In this document: positions 12,501 through 27,500 of the stretch, in pieces
How the letters are laid out: the number at the start of each line of letters is the position of its first letter
How positions within the stretch are numbered: position 1 is the first letter of the stretch
NCBI GenBank assembly: GCA_958298945.1
Contig: OY282610.1
Span: forward strand, 38,261,667-38,325,666
Direction of reading: 5' to 3'
DNA: 64,000 nt
From: Atherix ibis
Taxonomy: Eukaryota; Arthropoda; Insecta; Diptera; Athericidae
The notes under the pieces: model-generated
What the model saw: the letters and a program-made list of their open reading frames with translations, nothing else
Databases searched by the model: none
What the model was told of the DNA's origin: nothing
Made by a program: the position numbers and the translations under genes

Positions 12501-15500
12501 GCTATAATTTATAAATTACTTGGAAAACTTGCAATAATTTTAAATTCACTTAAAAAAAATTATATTTTTAAATTTTTGAAGAGTATCTGCTATAATTTTC
12601 GATATATTACAAAAAAAAACTGTAATTTAAACTTGCAATAATTTGAGATTAACTTAAAAAATGTACTTTTTTTATTTTTTTTAAAGAAAATCTGCTATAA
12701 CTTTCGATTTACTAGAATAAATGCTATAATTTATAAATTTCTGGAAAAACTTGCTGTAATTTGAAATTCACTTGGACAAATGTAATATTTAAAAATTTTT
12801 AAAAACAATCTGCTTTAATTTATGGGCTGTTAGAAAAATGCTGTAATTTAAAAATTATTTGGAAAGCTTGCAATAATTTTAGATTCAATTAAAAAAAATT
12901 ATATTTCGAAAATTATAGAAGAGTATCTGCTATAATTTTCGATGTACTAGAAAAAAAAACTGTAATTTAAACTTGCAATAATTTGAGATTCTTTTAGAAA
13001 AATGTTATATTTTTAATTTTTTTAAGAAAATCTGCTATAACTTTTGATTAACTAGAAAAAATACTGCAAGTTAAAAATTATTGGAAAAATTTGTAATAAT
13101 TTAAGATTTAGTTGAAAAAATTTACTGTTTTTAAATTTTTGTAGAGAATCTGCTATAATTTTTGAGTAACTAAAAAAAATGCTGTAAGTTATGAACACTT
13201 TTGATTTACTAGAAAAATTTTTGTAATTTATGTAATATTTTAAAAATTTTACATATTAAAAAATGTAATATTTTAAAAAAAGACAAAATGTAATATTTTA
13301 AAATTTTTTAAGGAAATCTGCTATAATTTTCGATTTACTAGAAAAAATGCTGTAATTTAAAAATTGCTGGAGATTTACTTCAAAAAGTAAACAACTTTTA
13401 AAGTCTTAAAGGGAATCTGCTTAAGGAATTTTTTTGGTATTTTGCTATAAAATATTTTCTTAAAAAATTATAAGACTTTCTTGAATAAATTCAACGAAGT
13501 AAAATTAAACAATAAACTTTCTCTAAAGCAATATTAATTTCATAAACATTTTCTTGGAATCCGTATTATTATAAAGTATTTTTTAAAATTATTTTCAAGA
13601 TAATTTTTGTCGGAACGAAAAGTTAAGTATTAAAAAAAGATAATGCTCGTAGAAAATAATCTTTTTGAAAAATTATTTTTCTGTATTTAATATTTGAAAT
13701 ATTATCTAATTGATGAGGAGAATATGTTGTTATTTATTTTTTTTTATAAAAATTATTTTTAAAAAATCAATTTATTTTTTACATTTTTTTTAATAAGTTT
13801 TTTTTTTTTTTAATTTTCGTTTAAATCAAGACAAATAAGAAATTATAGAAATTTTCCAATACCAAAAAATCTATAAGAAATTAAAATTATTACAAAGGTA
13901 ATTTAATAGAAATATTTAGTAATTAATAAAATTTATAAAAAAAATTAAAAAAAACTATAAATAAAATTTTTTTTTCTTAAAAATTCACGAGTAATCTAGT
14001 TAAAATCTATAAAAAAATATAATTGCTAATTTGTGTTTTTGTATCATATTAGTTTTTGTTGTTTTAAAATTTTTTTTTCATGTTTTAAATAAAATTTTTT
14101 ATAATTTTTATAATGTTTCTATTGGTTTTACTTATTAATTTTTTTTTTTACAAAATTAGCATATACATACATATACTCTATAAATACATATATGCATATA
14201 TAAATTTATAAATACTTATATTTGTATGGAAAAAAAATTATAAATATATAAATATATAATAGAGTAGTAAATACATATACATAAATGATTAACAAAATAC
14301 AATAATTCTTAAAAAGTATTTTTCAACTCATCTATAAGTGCAATTTAATATATCAACTTACAGAAAAGATGGTGTGCTGTAAAAAGAGAATAACTATAAA
14401 TATTATTGTAAAGTTTTTCATATAGTTTTTTATTTAATATATATTTATTTATTTACTTATTTACTTTTATATAACTCATATTTCCTTGTAAATTTTATAG
14501 ATTTTTGCCTTGGAAAAATTTTATATATTATAATTATATTATATAAATAAAATAAAATGAAAAAATATTTAAAATTTATTTAGTCCCTTATTGATTTAGA
14601 ATAATAATAATTGACATTTCACTTGTTCCTTTTAATTTTCGAGTTTTATTTAACTTTCTTCCTTATAAACACGTTGGTCGCGGACTTTTATTGACAATAT
14701 AATAATTAGAAAATTAAGTAAACAAAAGAAAAATAATTACCAATTTGATAAAAAATTTTAATCAAAACGAAAAATAATTGAACATTTTCTTAGAGGTATT
14801 ATTAAAAAAAAAATAGAAGAAATTTAAAAAAAAAATTTGAATAGAAAAAACTGATTTAAAAAGGAACTTTTAAAAATCGGCAACTTCTTATTAAAAAAAA
14901 TTATAGTTTCAAAGAATATTAAATTAAATTAAATAAATTATTTTAGTATATTTAAAAAAATTTTATATCAATGATAATATTTCGTAATATTTTAAAATAC
15001 CAATTTTTTTACCATAAAATCAATAAATTATGCATAATTTATTTAATATATTAAAAAGGAAATATTATGAAAATTTATTGAAAAATACAACTGAAAAAAA
15101 TATTAATTATACCCCAATTAGATATATTTCTCCCTTTTTAAATTTAACAAGAAAAAAATTTCATTAAAAAAAATGTGTTTTACAGAATAATTCTAAAAAA
15201 GCAAACTTTTTTTTGGTGGTATTAAAGACTTTATGGTAACATCCATTTTTTGTAAATAATAGTATTTTGAAATTGTGTCATTATAATTTTTGCATTTGTT
15301 TTGAGAAAATATTTACTGAAATACTATTTCAGAATTTATAAATTGCACATTTCTACGTGCGTACATATAAATATAAGGACACTTTTTATGATATAAAAAT
15401 ACAATAGCAATTTTGCTGAATAAATGAATAAAGATCATTTTAAATAATACTCTTTAAAATTTTAAAATTTACATGATAAACCCTTTATTATTTTGAAAGG

Positions 15501-18500
15501 TCTGCATAAAATTAATTTGCTTATAGATTAATTTGAAAAAAAAACTGCTATAATTTCAAAATTTCGCCTACAATATTTATATTCTTATATGTTTACTAGA
15601 AAAACTTTCTATTATTTGGGAATAACTTTAAAAGCGGGTTTTCTTTAAAATTATTGAAGAGACTCTGCTATAAATTATGATTTACTAGAAAAAATACTGT
15701 ATTTGGAAAAGAACTGGAACATTTTTCTATAATTTCAGATTCACTTGATAAGATTTTATATTTTTGAAGAGAATTCGCTGCTAGTAATAATTTTCTTGAA
15801 AAAATACAGCAATTTCAAAAGTACTGAAAAAATTGCTGTAATTTAAAATTATCTTAAAGGAATATAATATTTTAAGTCTTTAATGAGAATCTGCTATAAA
15901 TTATGATTTTTTAGAAAAAATGCTGTATTTTAAAAATAAATGGAAAAATTGCTATAATTTGAGATTCAATTGATACAATTTTTAATTATCGGAGATAATC
16001 TGCTATAATTTGTGATTTACTATAAAAAAAATTGTATTTTTCAAATAACTGGGAAAATTATTATAAGTTTAGGTTCATTTGATAAAAATTTATATTTTTG
16101 AAAAGAATTCGCTGCTAGTATAAAATTTATTAGAAAAAATACAGTAATTTCAGAAAAATTGCTGTAATTTGAAATTCTCTTGAGAGAATATAATATTTTA
16201 AGTTTTTGAAGAGAATCTGCTATTAATTATGATTTGTTAGAAAAAATGCTGTATTTTGACAATAAATGCAAAATTGCTATAATTTGAGTTTCATTCGATA
16301 AAATTTTTAATTATCGGAGATAATCTGCTATAACTTACAATATGATTTATTATAAAAAATTCTGCATTTTTCAAATAACTGGGAAAATTACTATAAGTTT
16401 GGGTTCATTTGATAAAATATTATATTTTTGAAAAAATTTTGCTGCTAGTATAAAATTTATTAGAAAAAATACAGTAATTTCAGATATACTGAAAAAATTG
16501 CTGTAATTTGAAATTCTCTTGAAAAAATATAATATTTGAAGTTTTTAAAGACAATCTCACATAAATTATGATATGTTAGAAAAAACTCTTTATTTATAAT
16601 AATAAATCGAAAAATTGTTATAATTTCAGATTCACTTCATAATATTGTTAATTATCGGAGATAATCTGCTATAATTTGTGATATACTATAAAAAAAATCT
16701 GTATTCTTTAAATAAATAGGAAAATTACTAGAACTTTTGAAGAGAATCTGCTCATTATTTATAGCAAATAATTGCTGTTTTCTTAAAATAGCTGGAAAAA
16801 TTGCTAGAATTTGAGATTCACTTGAAAAAAGTATAATATTTTTAAGTTGTTAGAGAAAATTTGCTATAACTTTTTAATTTCTAGAATAAATTGCTATAAG
16901 GTTCCACAATACAAAATATAATTTCTTATAATTGTTTCAGCTAAAAAATGAACCGAAAAAGTACTATATTTTTGGAGAAAATTTTCAGCAATTTAAAATT
17001 TTCTTTAAAAACTCTTTTATAAATTAGAGCATATATTTCAAATTAACTAGAAAAATTTATACAATTTTGAAACTATAATAAAACAATCTGCTATAATTTT
17101 TAGAATTTTTTCATATAAGTCTGCGATAATCTATGATTTACTGGAAAAAAACTGAATATTTGCTATAATTTTAAAATAATTTGCAGACATTTTTTTTGGT
17201 AATTTATGGCTTATGTAAAAAATTGTTATATCATCAAGTTAATGAAAATAATTTCTATAATTGTATATTAATTATAAAATATTGCTAAAATTTGGAAACT
17301 GCAATAAAAAAAATTTACAATCGTTTTTGTTTGAATTTTTTTAAAATAAAGAAACTGTTTTTATTATATTTTATTGCTAATGGAAAAAGTATTATTGAGC
17401 TAATAATTCACTTGAAGTAAAAAAATGCTTTAACGAAACAATGTAGTTGGTGTTATTTAAGATTAGCTCGAAAAATAATTTTAAACCGTTTTCTTTAATA
17501 AAATATTCATTTATTAAAAATGTTTATAATCTCCAAAGGTTTGCAGTAAGTTTAAATTTTCAATTATAATCGAAAAAGCTTCTTTCATAATCCGAAAAAA
17601 AAAATAATTTGTTAACGCTTTCCAAAATTCACCCAATTTATTATTTTGATATTAAATTTATATCCGGAGAAATTCGATTTTTTATTAAAAGTGGACAATA
17701 AATAATTTTTTAAAGATTATGAAATTTACTGGAAATAAATATTAAATAAATAATGGGCTCAATTTAATAAAATCTTTAAAAAAAATAATTCTTTTAACGC
17801 ATTTATAATATTGAAAGGTTTTTCAGAGTGTTTTTAAGATATTTTCAATTTATGAAATTTTCCTTCATTTTCATTGAATTTTCACTTTTATGGATTTTGG
17901 TCTTTTCAAAATAATCTAATAGATTTAAGAAAATTGAAAATTGATTAACTCAAAATAAAATAACAGGCTTACAATATTTTTACAAATTGTTAATGCCTTT
18001 TTTTCGAAAATTGGTAGAACTGAGAACAATAATTTTTAGGATATTTCAACAAAAATAATAGACTATAAAATAATTATTGAGAATAAAAACTTTCAAATGT
18101 TTTCATATTAAATTGCTGAGTTTAAGCAGCATTATAAAAAGATGAGAAGAAAAAATTATATTACAACTATAAGAAGGTAAATTTCCGGTGTTACAAAAAA
18201 AAAAAATTTCATAAATTTCAATTTCCCTTTAAAGAAGACAAAGTAAAGTGAAAATTTAATTTCGGTTGAAATTTTTCTAATAATAATAGTGAAGGAATAG
18301 AATTTCCGCAATTAGTATCTCTTTTGTAGTATCATTAAGGCCAGGTTTTTTTTTGCCATATTTTTATGGTAATCATTATAAAACATGACAGAAGGGTGTC
18401 CTTGATTCTATTTGCGTCTATTAGCATAGACTTTATGGCAGTATTTATAGTTTATTTTTTATATCAGAGAAAATCCTCGCTGGCTTCTGATTTCCGGAAA

Positions 18501-21500
18501 TGTGTAAGGAATTTGTGCGAATACTTTAAGAATATAAATTCTCTATATTATCCTTATTATATAACATGTTTCGTAGAAAAGACAATATAAATCAAAGTGA
18601 CGAGATAATCAAAAGTTACGGACGTGATTTCATTATGTTCGCATTTGCTTTAAATTGAAAATGTTTGAAGAAGAAAAAAATTTTTTTTTTGGCTTTTCTT
18701 GATAAATCAAAAAAGTATCCTTGAAAATAAAGGTTAAAAAAAATTAGTTTTAAAATGAATTTAAAAGTGATTTTTGTTTCATTCTTTAAAGTAATTTAAT
18801 GAAAGTTTTTTTTTTGTAAAAAGTGTAAGATTTCTGCATAACTTTTTAATAGAACAATCTAAGATATTACCTAGAAAAGGACTTTACGTTCACTTTTAAG
18901 TTTAGAATAAATAACTTTTTAATGAGTGTACAGATTGTATAATATATATAATTTTAAAGAAAAAATACTATTAATCATTTGATAATATTTAAAGATAAAT
19001 GAAAATTATTGTTGAGTTCTTTAAAGGACACAATTTTCCAATTCATACAAAATGATAATGCTCACAAAATGAGAGAGTTGAAATAATTAGCAGTAGTTTA
19101 ATTAAATTATATTTAAATGTTTTTATTAAATCATTTCGCTAAAATTTAACAGAGTAAAACTTTTAACGGAAATTTAATGAACAGGGTTAGATTAGCTTAG
19201 TTAAATGGTATGTGTTGTCCTTGATTTTAAGGATAACACATACCATTGGTAGGACCAGAAATGGATTCTAATATTTTTTTCTAAACTTCTAAATTCAATA
19301 AAAATTAAAGTTACATTTTTTTTTCAGAATATAATTAAGTTATTAATTATATTTTTAAAAAAATATACTGAGCAAAATTGCGCTATTTAAAATGGGAAAA
19401 CTTAGTTTTTTTTTTAGCAAAGTTCAATGAAAAAAAATTTCCACACAAAAATTTTATAAAATTAAATAAAAAAAGGAAAATTTTTTTTTATTTCGAATTT
19501 AAAAATTTGCAAAAAGTTTATTTGAAATTGCAACATTTTTGGTGAAAAATCTCTCCTTTGAAAGTGTCTTCCAAAAATTGTTGATTTTTTTTTTGTCTCA
19601 TTTTATATATTTTTAAAATAAATAAATATTAAAATAAATAAACATTTTGGAAAGAATTCTTATCAATTATTAGTAGATTCATTGAGATTTATTGACATTT
19701 CACCAATACCTGTGGTTATAACGCTTCAGTTTCTGCATCCCGAATTTCGAGTCCATTGATCCTTTAGAAACTGGTAACGATTCCAGATTGGCCATTAATA
19801 AATTAATCGATGATTTTAATTCCTCAATATACAAAGATTCCATTTCTTTTAAAACAAATTTTGGCATTAATTTTCGATTTTTTTCCATTTCGGCAACACG
19901 TTGCATGCGGCCATCTAATTCTCGTCGAATAGCAGCCGCTTGCTCATCGGCCGAGTCCAACTATTATTAAATTAACAAAAAAAAAAAAAAAACCTTAGGA
20001 AAACTTTTTTTTTAATGAATTTCTATAAAAAAGATATAGGAAAGTTTTCCTTTAAAACGGAAAATTTGCAATCTTATTGCTCAACGATTTTGACCTATTC
20101 TTATGTGATATTGAATAATGAGCAAAAATGCAGAATAAATCAAAATATTCAATTTAGTAAATTGCTATCATTAAAAGGTTTTTTTTTAATTATGCAAAAA
20201 CAAATTCACTTCATTTTAAAATTTATTTAAAAGAAGATACAAATTTTTATAATAAAACAATAATTTTCACTTACCATTAACGCGTTGAACAGGATCTGAT
20301 GTTCGAACTTTTTAACGCCCAAAATTTGTTGAAACATATCGTAAAGTTGTTCTTTCGAAAGGATCAACTCACTATTAAGCGATTGCTGCATTCTTGATGG
20401 CCTTTTTGTATCCTCATCACCTAAGTTATAATGGAAATAATAAAGGAATTATTTTTTCTTAAGTGGTTTAATAATTGAAATTTTTACAGTAAAAAATTAA
20501 AATTCAACTGACTTTTACGATTAACTTTTAATTTTGAAAAATTTATTTGATAATTATTTGAAAAAATTCCAATTTCAAGTGCATTAATTTTGAAAGGAAT
20601 TTTTTTAATTTATAAACAAAATAAAATATTTATTTTAGAGCAGAAAAAATTATTCCCCTTTTAAAATTTATGAAAATACTCTTTAAATATTATAAATTAA
20701 ATAATAAGGACTTTTATAATATTATTCCGTATTAGGGCTAAGACAATCTATCGATTAAGGTTAGTGGCTGTTTTCAATGGATCTATTGAAAGTGTCCTCG
20801 ATTTAGGTCATTCTCATCTCTTTGGTGTGTTGCCATTATTATTAAATTTACTATTACCACAAGGGTCCACTATATTTTTCTTAATGAAACAATTACTTTA
20901 AATAGAAATCAATTTAATATTATCCTTGTACAAGTTACCATCCATTATGTTAGCAGTTTCTATTATTCTAAGGATATCGTCTGAGCTATACTTCTGGAGT
21001 GTTTATTATTTGTATTCGTATGAATTTATTGAATTATAACCTGCTGTGAAATTTATTTATGCGTTAAGTGGGAATTTTTTTTTTTTTTTTAGTTTGTCCT
21101 AAATGTGTCTTTTGTATAATTTAGTTTATTATTACAATATTCGTTTTATTTTGTTTCTTTTTTCACGCTGGTTTTTTCATTGTTAATTGTAAACTTAAAG
21201 AGCTTTGCGAGATGTATAAATAAAACGTACAAAATTATCTGATGGTTTAATTGTATCATTTTTCAAGCTCTTCTATAAAAACATTTCAAGTATTTTGAAT
21301 ATAAAAAGAAAAAACTTATGGTATAACACTAGTGCATGGTCCAAGGATCCTCTTAAGCATAATTAGCTAATAATATTCAGTACAAGTCTCTGGCCATATT
21401 TATTTTCACAGTTTTAATGAGTGAAATAATAAAAAAGTTCAGATGCAGGTGACTTTTTTTTCTTTAATTTTAAATATTTATATTTAATTATACGTAAAAT

Positions 21501-24500
21501 AAGGACATTAACATTTTTTTCTGTCTTTCTATTTACAATAACATATTTTTAATAGAAGCAGATGTTTTAACAGGGACACATTGACGGGAAAGTATAATGA
21601 AAGAGTTAACAAACGCCCATCGATTTGGGCGTTTTTGCCTGTTGTGATTATTTCAAGAGGTCACGAGGCCATTGCCTTTTATAACATCGTTGGGTGTTCA
21701 TTGAGAGGGTAGTTGAGGATAATTCTGTAACAAGAAGATTATGATAGGCTAAAGGAACATTTATAATAAGATGGATAATAATATTAGGAACATAATTGAC
21801 GATTTTATGTAGGATTTTAGATTGTAGCGATTGGATTCGGAGAGAGTTTGAAAGCTTAGACGAACCCAAAATTTCAAGCCTGTACGTCCAGATTGGTTTC
21901 AGTACTATTTTCTAAAGTAACAATATTCTCTTGATTGTTAGCTATGATAGTTCGTCTAAGAATTGTAACAGCTACTTCTATCTGTCTTTTAAGTTTGATT
22001 TAGATAACGTGTTTTGTCTTTTGGTGTTTTGTCTGCCGTTCAAGGTTATGAAAGGAGATGGTTCTTGACGGAGAGTAAAAGTAACATGAACGAATTTTTG
22101 TTCGTTCACTTTCAACCATTTTTTGAAGGAAGTAAATATTGGCTTGCAGGATAGGATTTTTCTAATGTTGCTAATAGGTTTATATTATTACTCGATATTC
22201 GAGAGTGTAGATATTATATAATAAGGGACCAAGAATACTACTTTGTGGTGCACCTGCTCAGACAAGCGATGTATCAGAATGTTCGACATTCTCAACCACC
22301 CGAAAATATCGTTCTGAGAGGTACGATTTGATTAAAACAAAGTTTGGGGTAGGAAGGATTCTTTTAAGCTTCCAGAAAAGCCCAGATTGCCATACTCAAT
22401 CTAGAATGCCATATTTGGTCTCAAACTAATGATGGGCGACTACGTTTTCGTATTAGAGGATTAGAATAAAGCCATTCTACAATCAATTTTTCCACTATTT
22501 CGGCAAGAGTTTATAGATCTATAAAAGGACGAAAGTCGACTTGATTTTTTTGTTAGGAAAAATATGATGTACGGAGAATGTAACTTTAATATTTCAGAAG
22601 TTATAAGATCATAACCCACGAATTTTTCATTAAGTAGCTGTTGAATTAGGTTTTTAACTTCAGAAAGTTTGGGAGATAGGCTCGTATGTGTGTGGGTACT
22701 TTGATAAGTCCTTGATAATTTTATTTTTGTGAGCTTTGGCTTGTATATTGTTAGCTTTATCTTGGCTTAAAAGTATCTATGAAATTGTCGGCAAAAACAT
22801 CTGATCTTTATTTGTCTGCTTTTGCCCATGTTCCGTCGGTTCTACATAGGGGATGTATCGCTTTTTTTTGTATTTCAGCAGTCGCTTAATGACTGAGCAG
22901 AGTGTTTTATTTATAGTGATTGACTGGTTGTAAAAAGTTATTTATTATTTTAGATGGCATTGAATTCGGCTGAGTTCTTTTTTGTCACTTGGAATTCTTG
23001 TCAACTGCTATTTAGCTTTTATGCTGCGTTTTTCATTAACAAGCATCCGTTTTTTAAGTAGCATGTTATAATGCTTCGTTAGTCATTTAGTTTCTATTTT
23101 CTCTTTTGTCTTTAAACTTATTTTTCAGATTGATTTTTTGGTTCAGTTTAGGTTAAAATACTTCCCAGTCTCTTGGTTCATTTTACAGTTTTGGAGGAAT
23201 AGATTTTGGAGCAGAAAAGGAATTAAATGTTAAAAGAATAAGGCTATAATCGGAGCTCATATCTAGAATAGTACTCGTAGTTATATATATTTTTTTTGAA
23301 TCTAGTAGATTTTTTATAAAATAATCTAAAATTTTTGATACACGACAACTCTATTCAGGATGTTTTGTATTGTAATAATTACTCGCGAGGAGCGAGGCTC
23401 CAAGTGAGTGTAGGAAAGATAAAAAGTCTGGTATCAACACATGAGCTTAAGAATTGTATTTCTGGATATGAAGAACTGCATAAACAATTAGTCACCGAAA
23501 TAAGAAAATCCTAACAAACTTTGATCATTTATTATATTGATAGAAAAAGATAATCAACACTGAACGATGAGGAGGAGGTTGCTGCTAATCCTAATCTTCC
23601 GAAGACAGTCATACAGCGACAATAGTTGAAAAATTATTATTTTTTAAGTTGATAGCTAAGATTCAATTTGGGATTATCCCAATGTGCCAGACATCGTTTA
23701 AAAATTGTACCAAAACCGTATGTAAAAATGTTAAAGTAATTTTCTAAGGCATAATATTTTCTTTAATTTATCTTTTTTTTTAACTTTTAGACAAAATTAA
23801 ATTTGCAATAGTCACTTTTTAATATTATAAATTGAAAAGTCAATGTCCAATATTTAAACATATGAACTATTATTTGAACTAATTTGTAATTAGCTATAAT
23901 TTGCGACTAGAAATTTTGTTCTGTAAGCTCTGTTTTTTTTACAATATTTCTAAATTTCGAATTTAATTAAACTTAATTGCTTCAAAACACAATCGTTTCA
24001 TAAATTTTTAATGTGAGATTTTTTTTAAAAAATAAATTTTATATTAAATGAGTTATAACATACCTGTTCCTTTTAGAATACAATCAAATTTTGCCATCCA
24101 TGATGTAAGTACAGTTTCTTTGCTTAGGCCATCAATTTCGGGAAGTGACCTAAGTAAATTTGTTTTTTTTCTTTTTAAATTGATTTTAATAAATTTTCAA
24201 TTATTTTTTATAAAGCTTTTTATTTAATTTTTGTGCATAAATAGTTTTTTGAACAATCTATAATTTTTTGGAGTAATTTTTGGATAATTTTTAAATATAC
24301 TACAAAAGCCCTATTTCAGACAAGCAAAAAAAAATAAAATTGTTTGATAGAAAATATTATTTTCGAATTTACCTTACTCTCTTTTCGATATTGTTTCGAA
24401 AAACTTCCCTAAAATCAAATTGTGAACAAGCACCAGATTGCACCATTTTAATAACACGTTCAGACTTCAAGAACACATCATGATAACTTTGCACCGCATT

Positions 24501-27500
24501 TTGAAAGGCTTCGTCTGCCATTATTTGTGTTTCACCTTTTAGAAATGCCTTTTTATCAACACACAAAAAAAAACACAAAATAAATAAAAGAAAATAATTA
24601 ATTACAAATATAATTTCAGATTCAATTTAAATAAGAAATATTTTTTTTAGTAGTTTAAGTGCAATAAAATTGAAGTGGTTGCAGTTTTTCAAATTTTTTT
24701 GAAAAACTTTTCCAACAATTTTCTTCCTGATTTTTTAATGAATTTTTGTTGGTTTTTTTTTAATTTTTACCTGAAATCTCGATGTGATCGTTTCCAATTG
24801 GTGTTTATTTATTTTGATTTGCCGTTTAGTCATATCGGTCGGTTGTTTCGCATTAAACGGATAGGAAATACACCTTGAAACGAAGACGTACAGCTGTATT
24901 CGACGTTTACGTTCCTCCTCCTCACGTTCATGTCGTTCCTGAAAGTGAGATTAAAACAAAATATTTTTTTTCTGGTTCATATAATTTTTTTCCTAAATCA
25001 TTAGAAACCTTTAAAACTACAATGAAAAGTGTTTAAAAAAAAAATCCCATTAAAAAGTGTCATTTTTTTTTCTTTTCAATTTTCACAATTAAGGATCCTA
25101 AATTTTAAAAGTTGTCCTGATTTGCGAACGTCATTCACCAAGTACTTAGCCTCACCGCCCGATGGAACTGCTGTCACAAAAAAAATTTATCATCGTACAG
25201 TACATTCTTTTAGTAGCCTACTGTCAAAGTTTCAGTCGATTCCCTTCATTCGTTTTGTTTTGAGAGCCTTTGAAAGCGAGCGTGTCGGTCGGTTGCACAA
25301 AAATGGAAAAAGAACAATATGGTTTGGTGATTAGATTCTTGTTTTTGGAAGGGAAAACGCGCAGCGAAATCAAAGATCGCTTGGATGCTGTGTATGGTGC
25401 CTCTTCTCCTTCGATGGCGACCGTCAAGAATTGGTTCAACGAGTTTGTTCGTGACCGCACGTCGATTTTTGATGAGCCACGCCCAGGTGCCCCGAAAACG
25501 GCTGCTACGGAGGAAAACGTTAAAAAAGTCCACGATCTCGTGTTGGCAGACCGTCGATTGAAGGTTCACGAGATAGCTGAGACTGGGCATGAGAAAGCTG
25601 TCGGCACGATAGGTGCAGCGTTTGCTCACATCGGCGCTGTTTCAGCGCAATCCAGCGGAGTTCTTGCGTCGTTTCGTGACCGTCGACGAAACATGGATTC
25701 ACTGGTACACACCAGAGACCAAGGAACAGTCGAAACAGTGAACTTCACCCGGCGAACGAGCTCCGAAGAAGGCGCAGACTGTTCGATCGGCCGGAAAGGT
25801 GATGGCCACCGTTTTCTGGGAGTCACAAGGTGTGATCGACATCGATTATCTCGAGAAGGGTAAAACAATCACGGGGCGCTACTATGCTGACTTATTGGGC
25901 CGATTTGACGTCGAATTGAAGAAAAAGCGGTCCCGCTTTGCGAAGAAAAAAGTGCTGTTCCATCACGACAACTCGCCAGCTCACACCTCCGCCGTCGCCA
26001 TGGCCAAATTGGTCGAATTGCGCTACGAATTGCTGCCCCATCCACCGTACTCTCCAGGTTGGGCCCCCTGTGACTACTTTTTGTTTCCAAACCTGAAAAA
26101 ATCACTCGCCGGGAATAGATTTGGGTCGAATGAGGAGGTCATCGTCGCCACGGAGGCCTATTTTGCTTCCCTCGAGAAAATGTATTTTTTGGACGGGTTA
26201 AAAAAGTTAGAGCATCACTGGGCCAAGTGTATCGAGCTTGAAAGGGATTATGTGGAAAAATAAATTGCCACCTTTCCAAAATTTTCGTTTTTCTTTTGTA
26301 GGCTAAGTACTTGTTGAATGACCCTCGTATATTTAATTTACTTGATTTAAAAAAATTATATTTAATTTTCCATTTATATTTAATTTTAATTTAATTACAT
26401 GTTAATAGGACTTAACTCTAAGGGACTATCCAGAGTTCTCTTTGGATTGGTCTTTGGAAAGTACATTTAAATCAAGTAGATTATTTTTTTTAAATTTTTA
26501 TAATATTTTTATTTTGTTATGTTAATTTTTCTTTTGCCATTACGTTATTTTTATAATATTATTTACATAATTTTCAAAAGATTTCAAAAACGCCTTTTGA
26601 GGTAATTTTTTAAGACTATTTCGAAAATCTCAGTCTATAAATCGGCCAAACATAAAACGTGGCTACATCAGAACTCCGAATTTTCAGAAAGTTGTCACTT
26701 ATTTCTGTATTATATAATAAATTTTTTTTTAACGATAAATAAAATGGCAGATTTTTTGTTAAACTAATTTAATTTAAATAAAATATATGTCAAAAGCAAA
26801 TTATTTAATAGCGATACTATACTTTCCAAACTGAATAATGAATAATATTTTGCAAATAAAAATTAATTATTCTTCGAAGAAATTTTTTTTTTATAAATTT
26901 TTATATATTCAAAAAAAAAATTTATATATATTCAAATAATAAAAATAAATTTAATTAAATTTTCATATAAAAAAAACCCTTCTTTTAATTAAAAAAAATT
27001 AATTTTATATTTTAAACAAATTTTAGATTATGAGTAATTTCGAAAATTGGTTCAATTTACGAGTAATTATAAAAAAATTTTCTTTTCAAGTTTTTCAAAT
27101 CTGAAGTTTAAATAATGTTTTTATCATTCTTCTAAAAATTGTTAATATTTGTTGTTTTTTTTTCTACAAGCTGGTTCTTCTTAAATTACTTTTATTTACT
27201 TTATCCTATAAAATATGGAAGTACTATTTGTAAGCTCCCACAACAACAACAAATATATATATTTCCATGATAACAGTACAAGCTTAAATATAACAAACTT
27301 ACCATACACATGGACATATAGTATAACCATTTTGATACTATTGTATTTAGATTTTTGTGATACATAAACAATTCTATAAAAATAAAAATTATTTTCAAAT
27401 GGTTTCGAAATATCTAAAATTGCTTCAAATCATGAAATCAATTGCAAGGAATGGAAATAATAGCTTTCAACTTTAACTTAAACGATAACCAATTTAAATC

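Larger units (their letters stand above)
5556..19709. other. Cadps intron 7 (14.2 kb)
   Basis: Largest intron in the window. It holds a minisatellite (5.77-5.99 kb), a less AT-rich unassigned block (about 7.55-8.55 kb, possibly an old transposon remnant), two trimeric satellite arrays (12.1-13.4 and 15.5-16.9 kb) and a short perfect-stem hairpin (19.2 kb). The rest (6.0-7.5, 8.6-12.0, 13.5-15.5, 17.2-19.1 kb) is AT-rich with homopolymer runs and no coding signal. Confidence 0.7.

Noticed and set aside
18366..18590. 74-codon plus-strand frame with a hydrophobic stretch
   Set aside because: Composition matches surrounding AT-rich DNA, there are no splice or family signals, and it lies in an intron on the opposite strand.
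24375..24378. Alternative donor GTAAGG for Cadps exon 4
   Set aside because: Using it would shift exon 5 out of the [14 protein letters not shown] frame; the donor at 24372-24371 keeps the conserved sequence.
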